Shown here: piece by piece, positions 24,176 to 36,600 of the stretch
How the letters are laid out: each line of letters opens with the position of its first letter
Numbering within the stretch: position 1 is the first letter of the stretch
NCBI GenBank assembly: GCA_037952775.1
Contig: JBANAY010000003.1
Coordinates: 20,584,001 to 20,648,000, forward strand
Direction: 5' to 3'
Source of the DNA: Clonostachys chloroleuca
Lineage: Eukaryota > Ascomycota > Sordariomycetes > Hypocreales > Bionectriaceae
Length of the DNA stretch: 64,000 bases
Notes under the pieces: generated by a model
What the model was told of the DNA's origin: nothing
Seen by the model: the letters and a program-made list of their open reading frames with translations, nothing else
The model's database searches: none
Program-made: the position numbers and the translations under genes

Positions 24176-26350
24176 TGTGATGTGGGTGTGGGTTTGCGCT
24201 AGAGTCGAGACTTGGGACGGAGACTAAGCACTTGGTTAGCTGAGCCTTTTCACCACCAAGGCCAGAACCAGCATGTCAAAAGGTCCCCCTAACGGAAGCG
24301 GGAGTGAAAGTTGGTGCGGGCTACTACGACATTAGCTGTTGCTGTTTTGGTTATCGTACATGAAGCGGTGTGGGCACGACGTGCGTTACAATGGGTTGGG
24401 ATGTATAACACGTATTTGGTATTGTATTGTATTGAACGGCGTGCATGTACATTACATCAGGCTAGGGCAGGAAGAGGAGAGGAGGAGGAGAAAAATGGGC
24501 GGAATTTTGGGTAGCAGGGAAAAGGGGGGAGGGGGAGGACGAGGGAGGGGTGTGGGTGGATATTTACAGATGTTGGCTTGCTGGAGTAAGCTGAGAGGGA
24601 GGGACAGCTAACATTAAGCAGCAACCTAATGAGGGAAGGCAGCCCTCTTGGGGTCCCGCACGGAGCTGGGAGCAGCAGCAGCTGAAGATGGTACACAGAG
24701 AGAGAGAGGGGAGAACGAGGATGTGGCCCCGTGACGAAATCCGCAAGCGGGACTAAGGCAAGGGAGGACAGGGTCTGGGCGGGCGCGGCGGGTTCTCGCT
24801 GGGCGATGTGACTCCGGCTGGGACCTGTGGTTCTTCCAGGCCCAATGGCAGCCGTACTTTGTGGGATGGTTCTGAGTTGGCGCGGGCGAAAGCCGCGTCT
24901 GGTTCGAAGGCGATGGCAGATTCTGTTCTGTCATTGGATCTCACCTCGATCTCTGGCCGTCCGTCAGGGACAGGGATTGTTGATGAATACTGGAGATGGG
25001 CTCATGAAGACGAGAGAGAGACGCTTTGGCCTTCTGGTGTTGTTATTTTGAACACTGAGTCTCTGGACGTTCTTATCGGTTCCGGCCTTGTTGCAGAGCC
25101 ACTCGATCATCGATGGGCCCTTTTGAGCACGACTTCCAGTCTGCTAGTCTCTAGGGGCTAATGGTCCGACTCGCAAAACTATCGAGAGGCTCCTGGGGCT
25201 GGATAGCCGTTTATTTCCCCCCTCTCTGCTCCTAACTCCGGGCTTGGGTACCTCGCCGGCCGGGGGGAGGATTGGGCAGAATAATAAAGTGGGAGGCGCG
25301 GAGGCGGAGGTCAAGGTCTTGATGCAACTTGACTGGCCATTCTTCCTGTCCCTTCCGACGGCATCCTCCTCCCAATTCCTTTCTTATTTCTCACTCTATA
25401 GGCCTCGGAAAGGGAGGGAGGGGCTCATAGCGCGCCTGCAGGTTGCAGAAGCGAGGGAGGAGGGAGGGGCGAGATGCACCACAATGGAAACATCACCAAC
25501 GTAACTTGCCTACTGCACTGCTGGCTGGGTACAGTGCGTGTGGACGTGGGGAGAGAGGCGGTAAGGTTCTCGGTAGGCTGTTGGGGACTGGCCTTTGCTG
25601 CCTGCAACCCTTTGGTGGAGATGGAAGAGGAGGTGGAAAGGGAAGGGGTGAGCAGAGTTACACAGTAGCATCGGGCCCCCGGCCGCTTGTCTGCCTGCTT
25701 CCCGCCCGTTGCGCTGCGGTCGCGTTTCGGGTCATGAGGGACGGGCGAGGAGTTTTGGGTTGGGTTAGGAAGAGGGCCAAGTATGCACATAATGGCGCCG
25801 GCTCGGAGACTACCACGTAGCTGGTGGACTGCAACTAGCTCGGCCTCCACTGGCCGTCCATGGAGAAAGTCCAAGTCAGTAAAAGGCGGCAGGTGCCCCT
25901 GACCTGGTCGAGTGCCATGTCAATAAGTCAAGCCAGATCACTTCGGCCGGGGCTCCTCGGTGAGGTTACACCTGGCCTTGGGCGCTTTCATGCAGGTGGG
26001 TATCGTGGTGATTTAAGCTGGCTCCGTTTTCTCCCATGATGACCGCTCTCTCTGGCGTTGAATCGGCCTTGTGACGGCCACTTAACTAGCTAGTCATTCA
26101 AATCATTTGCATCCCACGACTAATACCAGGCACCAGCCGGGCAGCCATGCCTTGGCAGCGTGGGATAGGAGCAACTATTGCATTGGGCGGCGACGGCGCC
26201 GAGTTCCTTCATTGGCATGGACACTCTGCAGAGACGAGCATGATGCAATGGATGTGGTGCCTGGTTTCCCTTGCTTCGTGTTGGCTTTCAGTCTTTGCCT
26301 TCTCAATGCTTGCGGAAAGCAACGGTCCGTTCCCTCTCCCCCTTGCATTT

Positions 26351-26375
26351 CTCTCTCTCTCTCTCTCTCTCTCTC
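26351..26375. repeat. (CT)12 microsatellite
   Basis: A perfect CT run, immediately followed (one base apart) by a 23-bp tandem duplication. Confidence 0.95.
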
Positions 26376-26376
26376 G

Positions 26377-26422
26377 CGTTTTCTTTGTCATGTCTTGTCC
26401 GTTTTCTTTGTCATGTCTTGTC
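26377..26422. repeat. Perfect 23-bp tandem duplication
   Basis: Two identical adjacent 23-base units occupy 26377-26399 and 26400-26422. Each starts CGTTTTCTTTG and ends TCATGTCTTGTC. They are intergenic. The unit is not a known element to me, and being perfect it is probably a recent slippage duplication. Confidence 0.95.
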
Positions 26423-29400
26423 CGACATGCGCCGGTATCAGAACTATCAGGACGCATTATCTAGTCTCCTAGATCATCTGTTGGTGATTTCCCGACGGGC
26501 GTGTTGGTAAGATGACTATGAGACACTGGCGTCTTTTGTTCATTTCCGCCCCGTACCCCCTTCCCAATCTCCCCGATTGTACTGTGCTGTGTTCTTCCTC
26601 CAGGCCGCAAGGTACCTGGAAGATCTGGACGCTCCTGACCATCCTTTGCAATGTTTAATAAGTCGACTATGCTGAGACTATTAAAAAGAGGAATCCTTCA
26701 TTGAGGCTGGAGTGCTCGCTAATTTCGATGAACATCGGATCCAGGGGGGTCTCGGAAGATCGTGTCTCTCCCAGTAATTTTGGAAGTAGAGCGCGGTCTC
26801 TGATAAAGTGGTAGAGAAGGGAGGAACAATGGTAGGTGAAGTAGGGAGGGAACATGCTGGAATTCACTCTCGCTGTCCACCCACCAGACAATCAATCTGC
26901 CCAAGTTTCCCACTGCATGTGGTCCGAGACTATGTCTAACTATTTCTCAACAACATGCCATACTTGGCATGGGGAAGGAGAAACACGCGAATCTTGGCAA
27001 TGCTGCGAAATACATAGGGCAGACTGAGACTTTGACGCGGACGGTGATGGACTGGCCCGCTGGCATGCGGCCACATGACATTGACACTTGTGGTTTTCGG
27101 CTTCGGCTCGGCCAGCGTCCCGCTGTTTCTTCCTCCCTTCTGTCACTAACGCAAGCTCTTTAAAGACCCTACTTGGGCACAGACTTGTGGCCTCGTTCCG
27201 GTGTGAGACCCAGGGAGGGGTGAGAGCCCGTGTTCAGTAAACACTGATCTCCCCCTGGCTTTTCCCACCAGCCCAATTGTTCTTCTGGTATTGTTTTCTC
27301 AAAGCAACCCGAGTCTATTGACCGACCACTGTTTCTCTTTTTCCTGTTTAATTCTAGAACCCGAGAAAATTGCATTACTAATTAACAAGGCCCCCCAAAC
27401 CACCCCTTCCTCGACCCAACTCGAGCAAACTTCGTCCCAGCGCTTCATGTCGATCGAATTTACTTTCTCACCTGGTGCTATCTCTCTCGAACTGTCCCTT
27501 CTCTAGCTCGTGCCCAACGTTGCCGCATCCGGGGATAATGATCCCCTTCCCCTTTACTACTACAATTCCTCGGGTCGAGCCCTCCCATTCCGCAGCGGAC
27601 CGAGATGGATGAATAGGGAAGGAAAGTTTCCAGTCTCTGGAATTCTGCTAGATGAGGGGAGTATGGAAACGTCTCAACCTCATTATACTCCCTATGGTGT
27701 TCCTTGTATCTCGATTCCTGCTCTCTGCTGGAATGTGGCCGGCGCACTACATCGCCGGCCGGGTCCCTCCGAGATGCTAGTATCCCCGAGTCAGCCGCCG
27801 TCGGGGGAAAAAGAGGGCAAGATGGGCTTCCATTCCCGTGGGACGCCCACGCGAGAAAGGGGGTGTTGGTGCTTGGTGTTGGTTCGGTGAAAGTACACAG
27901 TATTTGAAAACAGCGCGCGCGCCAAAGCACTAGGCAAAGGAGGGGAGGGGCGTGCGTTTGCCAGTCACATATGTGAGACGGCCATCACATTACGAGCACG
28001 GGAGAAACCCTTTCTCCAGCAGGTGTCGAAACGGACAAAAACCCTAAAATGGAGAAAGAAGGGAGTTGCCGTGACCCGGTCCTCAGGCCACAACCGAGGC
28101 GTTTGACTTTTCGCCTCGTCTGGAAAGCCAAAAAACAAAAAGGCGGCTCTCCATCTGGAGCATCGTCCACCCCCGTGACGTACACCTGGGTGGCCAGTTT
28201 CGTCGAGCCATGATGGGAAACCCAAAAACCGCTCCAGCGTCGAGGGAAGCAATCATGTGTTCCCCCCCCTTTAGTCCGTGCTTGGGGAGCTATATTGGCA
28301 GGTTTACGAGGCTGACCCCGGCTATCACCTGCTATTGGCCAGAGCTCGTCGAATTAGCTCAAGGCTACTCACGAGCCAAGAGAGTACGGGCCAGAGACAG
28401 AGGAGGGGTCCAGGCATGGCAAACTCGGGATGCTGAGGGGAGGAGGGGGAGGGGAAGGTAGGTGAGGGGCAATGGCAGGATGGGGCGGACCCGGCTCTCT
28501 CGGTGAGCCGCAGCCCTCCTTCACCTTGTCTATCGCGCGGCTGCAAATTGCGCCCGTGCGTTGAGATGGGACGTGTGGTTCCGACTCAAGGGCAGCCTTG
28601 GCAGAGGAGAGAGGAGTTTCTGTTTCTTGACACAGGCGGGTGGGCACTAGCTTCGTCTGGACAGATATCCTGAGTCGGCCGGAAATGGAGAAGTACAACA
28701 CGGACACGCCGAGGGGACGGGCCTGGCCTCCCTCCCATGGCGTGGACTTGCCTTCGTCCAGTACGAAAGTGAGTTTGCTGGAGCCCGCTCCGGCGGCGGG
28801 CTGTTCACCGGGTCCAAATTAGTGAAGGATGGGCCATGGGTCCGGCCGTCGAGTGGCGTTGGCTGGTCTGAAGGACATTGGATGGCTCTATGGGAAACGT
28901 GCGAGGCGCCCGGCGGGAGTTAATGGATGCCCGTTAACGGAGGCTCTCATTGAGGCAAGGCTGCGTAACCCGACTCTGTGATGTGATCATACGTTCAGCC
29001 GACCTGACCTTCCCCCCCCCTTTATTTTCAATCAGGACAAAGTTAAAGAGCCACGTGATCTTGACAACTATTGACCACATACTCCAGCGGGGTTAGTACT
29101 GCGAGCTGAGAAAGAAGTTTCGTAAAGGGGATTTGTTCACTGTTGGCTGTTGGCGCTAGAGCGGCTACATTAGCCGGCATCTTACACCCTCCATCTGATA
29201 CAGTGAGGTGCCCCCTACTCTCGACACGCTGTAGGAATTTGGATAGAGGGGCAACACACGGAATTAAATTCAAGGTAAAGTTGTCTGGTGTTGTTCCCCG
29301 GATACATGCCGACTAGTTACCAATTTCACGCTTTTCACAAGGGGTCCAGCCAACAAGATGTTACAATTCAGAGACCGACATTGCCTTCCCTTGTGGTAGT

Positions 29401-30547
29401 AGCCCGCCTGTGATTTGAATTGCGTGAGCTGCTTAGAAGACTGCTCCTAGATTGCCACTACCATCTGTGATGGCTGAATATAGTGACTTTCCTCTGCAAC
29501 TCGTCCATCCTGGATCTTACAGGTGAAATTAAGTAGGCAATCAAGGTTGCTTGGGATTCGAAGAGGGAAAAGAGCATATTTTCTATTCCTCAAGGATCAT
29601 TAATTTAGTTCATATTACTGGACTCAATCATCAGAAAAAGTCAACTGGTTGGAATTAAGGTTGATTAGATGGGTTAAGTCTGAATCATAACCAACTGCAA
29701 GCGACATCTTGAACACGATGATGCCATACCGGACAAATCGGTCAAAACCAATTGCTTAGCATTTTCTAAACCATCTTATTTCTTCCATTGCTTTCGTATC
29801 AGAGATGCTTTCCGTTTTCATCAATGACGCAGGCCCTCGTTTTTGTGACGTTGTTCTATATGATCGGCAGCTTTAGGGTAGCCTAACCTTAAGCCCTTCG
29901 AAGCGCCATCTCCAGGGACGATCTGACCAAAACCAACAACTCAGCAACAGCATGATGATCCATCGATGCCCGGAGCTGGCAACGGTATTATCGCTTATTG
30001 AAAAAACTTCCACACTGGGGAAAATACGAAGTGCAACAGCTGAAGGCAACGAAACCACCTGATAGACCAGCACGACCAACTGGTGCTGCCTCCATGTCCC
30101 GCGAGTGGTTGCATTGCGACGTTGCGAACAAACTCCCTTCTCTCTCTACCCTCCAGCAACAATCCAGAACCTTCCCTTCGACGGTAGCTTACGTTTAGAC
30201 GTTTCATTCGGCTGAGGACCATATCTACGACTTGTTCTACGAGTTGCGCCGTGCGCTGTCCTGTTGCTTCAGCTTCAGACTTCGGACGAAGCATCGTTCC
30301 TCGACCGTGGAATCTTTCCTTCTGACTTTCCTGCGAGGAAAGAAGAGCCGCCCCAGTGGAACTATTCCATTCACTTCTGTTCGCAGAGAAGTTGAGATTG
30401 CGATTCGGAGAAAATGGCGATTTACACGACCGCGCGCCGAGTCCTCGATCCTCGACCCCCCTCTTTGCCCCGAAACGTGTACGATGGTATAACGCTACGT
30501 AATAAATAGTAAGGAAGAGAAGGGAAAAGACTAGTAAAGAAGAGAAA

Positions 30548-30563
30548 GGGGGGGGGGGGGGGG
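30548..30563. repeat. G16 homopolymer
   Basis: Sixteen consecutive G bases on the plus strand, in an A/T-richer intergenic stretch. The true length is uncertain, because shorter G/C runs elsewhere in this window appear miscounted. Confidence 0.9.
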
Positions 30564-32029
30564 AAATACTGCCAGGGCCTAATCGACCAGCCAACTGCGC
30601 AGGCCTTGAAAGCCGTCGCATACGGGTACCCTACAGGACAAATCGGTCGAGTTCCAACACCCGTCGCACCTCGAGCACTTGGTCCCATACCACGACGTCC
30701 GACGACGAGCAGCTCTCCAAATGGAAGACCCATACATTGACATTTGCCAAAAAATCAGCTCCTTCCTTCTACTTACCGGCAGGTCGTGGGACTCTGAAGA
30801 TCGTAGGCGACGGGCGTTTGGCCGTTGTCTCTGCAAACCTGCCAGCTCTACAACGTTGTCTCCCTGCAAACGACTTCAGCGTGTCAGCGAGCCACACCCA
30901 ACGATGAAGCTTGCCGTGGAAATACTGTAATGGCCTGCTACTTGATGTGACCCTTGAATTATGGCAGGCATAGTTTGTTTGCCTCGACCTTCAACTTGGC
31001 CAGAGAGTACCATAAGTGAAAAACACCACAGCTGTTTCTTGCTCTGAGTAGGGGCAAAAGGAAAAAAGGTAACAGTGAACGGCAGAGTACCAAGTCTCGC
31101 AAGTTTGGAATGCCCGCAAAGTGATTCTCACGCATCTTGAACTGTGCTGTGACATCAACCCACCTTCGCCAAGTACCCAAAACGTAAAACACCAGTGGGC
31201 AAAATCTTGCACACTTACGCGCAGTTCAACCATGCTGTTCTAGAATAGCAAAATCAACTAGCACATTAAATTTTTTATGGTGAGCTCGCCATTAAGATTG
31301 AATGAGGCTTTCTCCCTAATTTTTGTTACAACTCCGTTGGCTTTTGCCGTCGCTGGCGTGAACCAACATCAAGTTCATTTCCCCGGAATGGTTCAATCCA
31401 CCGGGATAGCCTACATAAATAACAAAGAATAGGCTCATTCCGCCTTGAGAAATGAATCATTTTGCCAGGGGTAGAAGTCGCTTCTCTCCCTCTCAGCGGC
31501 TACTTACCCATTCCACGCCAGCTGTGCGTTGTGCGAACCCTACGAACATCAGCTTGACCGCGTGGTAAAGCGACGCATGATAAAAGCCCCGGGGATTTCG
31601 TGTAATCGGTATCCAGGACTTACTGGCGGGTAGTCTTCGATTGGGTGGGAAAGTCGACCAAGAACGGATAGTTTGCTTTCAGATTGGCTGCAATTCCTGA
31701 ATTGCCACCCCGGTCAGCATTCTTCTTCATGGACGGAGATCATCATAAGCATACGTGGTTACAGCATTAGAAAAGTGGTGTCTGCTTTGTTCAATCTATA
31801 CCGTTATTGCCCAAAATTATATGTGGTTATGATGACTGATTATCCCTTGTCCCATGTATCTTATATATCCCTTGCCTAACCTCACTTATCGCCAGGTCTA
31901 TTTTCTGGACATCCCGAGGATCTGATCCCAAATTGTTGACATTAATTTATCATCGCATCGTAATCCAGCCCGCTTCTAGTGGCGCTGAAGAAGGCTGCTC
32001 AATGTGCACTAAATGCACTGCATGTCGTA

Positions 32030-33698
32030 TTATGCCAACCTCCCGAGGCAGACATGGCTCTCTGGTGTGCTTGCGTCTACCACCTCGTACCGATTCCCGT
32101 TTCTCGACGCAACAAAGTGTCTCTCGGCCGTGATGCCCTGCTCGTTAAGCATTCTCCACGTGGGGCCGAGGCGTCGAACCATGACCGGCTGCCATCCTCC
32201 TACGTTGATGATGATCTGTTTCCATGGCCGAGTCGGATCCCTTTCTGCTCGTGATCTGGTCAAGTTTAAAACCATGCGCATAGCCTCCTTCGCATCGAGG
32301 TCTACGCCTTCCGGGCTGTAGTCCATGGGACATACCGCTGTCTGGACGTGGAGAGTCAAGGTTTGTAATCGGCTGAATTGGGAGATGGCCTCCAGAAAAG
32401 GCTCGGATGGGCAATTGGCAATATCCAGGTCGATTTCAAGAGAACGTAGGAAAGGAAGTGTCTTCGCAAGGGCGCAGACGTCGGAAGCTTGCAGAGTTGG
32501 ACAAGCACGATCTTCATCGCGAAAGCCGACGTGATCCCTTAGCTTTAGTCTCTGTAGTGACTTTGAGTGACCCTGGAGAGATTGGAGATCAAAATATTTT
32601 ATGTGGCAGGTTATCTCGAGGGTATCCAAGGCGTATATATGGTTTCCAACCAACTGGGAGAGCATTTGTGTCGCCTCCAAACGACGATCCGGCATATGAC
32701 TGCTCCAATCATCAACTCGTAGCTCTCGGAGGTCCCTTAGATCTTGGGATGAGACGGTGCTGAGAAAATTGAAGATTGGAACGGATATCAAGCCCAAAGT
32801 TCTTAACCTGGAAAAATCCCAGTGTTGCTTCACATCTTCTGCACTATGCTGCCAGTCGTATGATGTGAGAGACAGATCAATGAGCGCTGGCATGCGCTCA
32901 TTAGGACTCTGGAAGACGAATTGAGTGCCCTGTCCTCGATCCTCATACTGAAGAGTTTCCAACCGGGAGCTCTTCAAGAGCAGATTCTTGAGGGGTTTCA
33001 AGTTGGTGACCAGGGGCGTGCTCGGATGGACTAGCTTGAGTGACACAAGCATGCTGCTTGGGATGGCCCGCTGGTATGCGTCCTCAATGGGAGCTTCGTA
33101 ATCGCACAAGGGTAGCTCGCTTACATAGAGACGAGTCTTTTGTGCGCCTCTACTCTTAGGATCTAGGAGCGTGGATGGCCACATCTTGTCGATATCGACA
33201 TGGCTATTGTGTAGTGACCATCTGGTATCAAAGTCAGTCATCAACACATTGAGGAACCAGAAGGGTGTATAGGGAGATCAAAGAGAGGGGCGACAGACTT
33301 GATAGTTACGAGTCTCGGAATACGCTCGAGAACCGTCCTAATTCGTATGGGATCGAGGCTACTCCGAATCCCTACATGCCTTGTAAAAGTTCGGATGTGA
33401 TCAAAGACACGGGGCAAGGTAGATTCAGCTGAGGGGGAGAGTAGCCGATGAGTTAGAGTAATGGTGTGATACGCAATTGGTGTGGCAATATCATTGAACC
33501 TTTGACAAACCAATCGCACCTGAAAGAGGTAGACGGGATCAATGTCGCATAACTACCACACGAGTCAGTCCTCGTGTCTTCCTGTTTCACAATGTAGGCG
33601 CAAAAGATTCTATTATGCACCTGCTTGAAGATGAGCTGTAACAATTCGGGACCCAGGCACGATAGAGAGGGCGGCGCGGCGGAGGAGGATAGGTCCAT
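32030..33698 (-). CDS. F-box protein with leucine-rich-like C-terminal region
   Basis: Three minus-strand exons: 33698-33621, 33552-33299 and 33221-32030, giving 507 residues. Splicing exon 1 to exon 2 yields an F-box-like segment at about residues 11-50, with LSCLGPELLQLIFKQ-LCDIDPVYLFQVRLVC. The second intron has a GTCTGT donor and a CTGAC branch site, and restores RLVTIK-WSLHNSHVD in frame. The rest is rich in evenly spaced leucines in the style of fungal F-box/LRR proteins, for example LRTLGLISVPIF, LDTLEITCHIKYF and LRSLEIDLDIA. By family it would be an SCF ubiquitin-ligase substrate receptor, with unknown substrate. No close neighbour suggests a role. The start is the first ATG of the F-box exon, and a longer upstream exon cannot be excluded. 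Confidence 0.72.
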
Positions 33699-36600
33699 GA
33701 GCCGGGGGATGTTGACAAGACGTAGTGCCCCTCGTACGGCCGCAGCTGCCGCAGCCGTCGTTACAGTTGTTACTGTTGTGCTATCTGTTCATCGAGTAAG
33801 TACTTGAGCTTTAGCATTGATGTATTTTGATAACCGAGGCTGGAGAGATAGCGATGTGAATAGAGATCAGCAGGAAAAGGAAGCGAGATCGGGAACGATG
33901 AGGAGTAGAATGGAGTCGACAAGAGAAGAGGGAGCATGGATAGACGGAAGAGGTGAGCAAGGCGGAGGTGTAGGAGACGGGCCGAAGCGAGCTTTGGGTA
34001 CATTTGGAGACAATGGGGAACCATGGGGGGTAGAACAACCTAGAATGGGGCCACACAGGCATGTGCACGAGGAAGCAAGCAAGTCGAGTATGAGGAGAGC
34101 AGGGCAGGATGCAGGAGACCGAGCAAGCAGTTCACACTACAGCAAAAGGGCCAAGCAAGGAAACGAAAGCAGCCACATTTGTGGATCGAAGGGTGTGGGG
34201 GACATGCAGACAGAGCCGTTAAACTGCGTAGATGAACGGTTGTTGAACGGTTGAGGGAAATGGGACGAGATCAGCAAGTCCACATGGGGCCATATATGCC
34301 ATACCATGTATAGGTAAGATGGGGGAGCTGTCACTTCATCTTGTATTGTACGTGTGCATACAGTGTGTTCATATTGGGGGGTGGGGGGAAGGAAGTGGTG
34401 GAATAACACATACCTGTTATAGAGCCAGTACCTGGCGATGCCGAGAAGGAGAACATGACGGGTGGTTTGGAGGATAGAGCCGTCATGTCTAAAGACTGGG
34501 ACAAGAATGGGCTCTCCCCAGGGCCGAAATTCGATTTGACGAACATGTGGGAGGGGCATACACCACAGTCTTAGGTAGGGGCTTGGGGGAGTTGCGGGTT
34601 GCGCCGGAGAATTGCTGGACGAAGATGGGCATATGATACCGGCCGGTCGAGGGTTACCTGCGGCCTGTATTAGAAGGGAGCCGGTGCCGGGAATGATGGC
34701 GGTGGTGGTCCTGTTGGTGCCGGTGATGCTTGGGATATATACTAGTCCGGCGTGGTCGAGGGTGCCGAGTCTCTGGATGGATGACGAATGGTAGCAACTA
34801 GCGTATGCTCGTACACGCCCTCCCTCCTCAGTCAGGACAAGTCAATGATGGACTGACCAAGATGCTGATGTTGATGACGGCCAGCTGTCCGACTGTATGT
34901 AGTAGATGTGTAATAAAAGGATGTGACAAAAGAGGAGAGTCGGGCGAACAACGGGTCGCAAGACACGCGAGCAATGGAGAGGGAAGCTTTCCTGGTCCGC
35001 TCGACGATGACTGGGCAGCAGGGAACAGGTGTGGGATGAATAGACGTGGAGAGGTGGATAGAGAGAGGGACGGCCATGTGCTGGTGGGTGCTGAGGAGCC
35101 AGCAAGCAGTGGGAGCAGGGAGGTAACGGGCGGAATTGGGCTTCGGAGAGGGCGACATCGACCACTAGGCACTTACGGTGCTTCCTCAGAAAGACAAAAA
35201 CGCATCAGTCAATCAATGGGAGATTTTGCTCATTGACATGGGCATTGACCGTGGCTAGGGTGTTTGTCATGCGCTGATGTGATGCAATGCGATACACGCA
35301 CCGACTGGACGGAAGAAGCAAAACCTAGTCGGGGGCGGCAGATCTGGCTGCAGCGACGGCCTATATCAAGTCCTCGTAAGAAGACTCGTTCACGGCAGCA
35401 ATACGTACAATACCACCTGCAGCAATTATATACACCCATAGGCTACGGGGAAGACGGGAGACCAGGTAGTCGGCAGACCCTTGCTCGGTCAGGAGCCAGG
35501 TCATCGTCGGTCAGCCGTTAGGGCCGTGGTGGTAGCGGGAGTCTGGTGGTAAGCGAGGCGAGGATGTGGCTAAGAATGCACAGAAAAAGTAAATATAACG
35601 TCCGTGACCATGCACTACGCACTGAAGAGGCAGCGCTCACAAGCTAGGACGAACTCAATGGGACCGAAGGATGTTGGGAGCCAACTGAAGGAAGTGAGCT
35701 GCGCTGAGCTGAGACTGACTGAAGGCCGGTGGAATCAAAATGGATCAAATGGAGGGGTGGAGATGGGACGATGAGGCAAAGCCAGTCGTCCCGAGAAGGG
35801 AATGAATGCGGCCCTGGCAGGACGTGCCTGCCTTCCTTACACTCCTTCCTCGCGGCTGCACCTCGCTTGCAGGCGTGCCTTCCTTGCCTGTAGCACTACT
35901 CACCTCAGTGCATCATAGATACCTTAGGTGGGTACGGTAGGTAGGTAGAAGGCTGATGGATGGCGGCTCCTCTGCTGCTACTATCTAGAATTAGGTATAT
36001 GCTGTGCTGTGCTGGCTGGGTGGGATTGGCTTAATGCCTGTTCGCAAGACTATCCCAAACTGGTATTTCTTGAGGGCTGCCGCCAATGACATCCGGCACC
36101 CGCTTTTGGCCCTCTCGCCCCAGCCGGAGGGTCTTCGCTAGACCAGACCGATGCCTGTCCACATGTCATATGGATGCATATGGATGCAATAAGACCAATC
36201 GCTCTCGATGGTCTGTCAATTGCTTCTCCATCCCTCTACCGTCTCGCCCTTGGTCTTCCGTCCTGAGCGACCGGCAGCGCACCATCCCAAGCGCTAGTCT
36301 CTCGTGGGCAAGACATCCAGAACAATGCGTGCGTTGTCGCACCTCACCAGTCCCACGCGAATATCATATATCCACTGCGCGGTGCTCGTCCTGGTCCTGA
36401 GCAGCCAAATTATTTCCCGAGACAAGGCAGGGATGCGAGATGGGGCATGGGGAAGCCAGCCAGCTCCCTGCCCAGCATGGCAGCAATAGAACCAATGCAT
36501 GGCGTATGTCATCAGGGTATGTCCATTTCCGACCATAATGATCCTGATAACGGCCCGGTGATCTGCTAGGAGACCGCCCGCTCTGTTAACATACGAGAGC

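Larger units (their letters stand above)
22771..32029. other. Intergenic, no recognisable gene; simple repeats
   Basis: About 9.3 kb has no gene I can support. The first 700 bases probably include the 3' untranslated region of the Zn2Cys6 gene. From 24.1 to 26.4 kb there are purine and pyrimidine microsatellites and a 23-bp duplication. From roughly 29.0 to 32.0 kb the DNA is more A/T-rich and holds a G16 run. Open frames near 27.5-27.9 kb (minus, 150 codons) and 30.0-30.6 kb (minus, 208 codons) have no recognisable domain and no third-position bias. Confidence 0.55.

Noticed and set aside
29995..30621. 208-codon minus-strand frame around the G16 run
   Set aside because: The translation includes a homopolymer-derived Pro tract and low-complexity segments, and nothing resembles a known domain.
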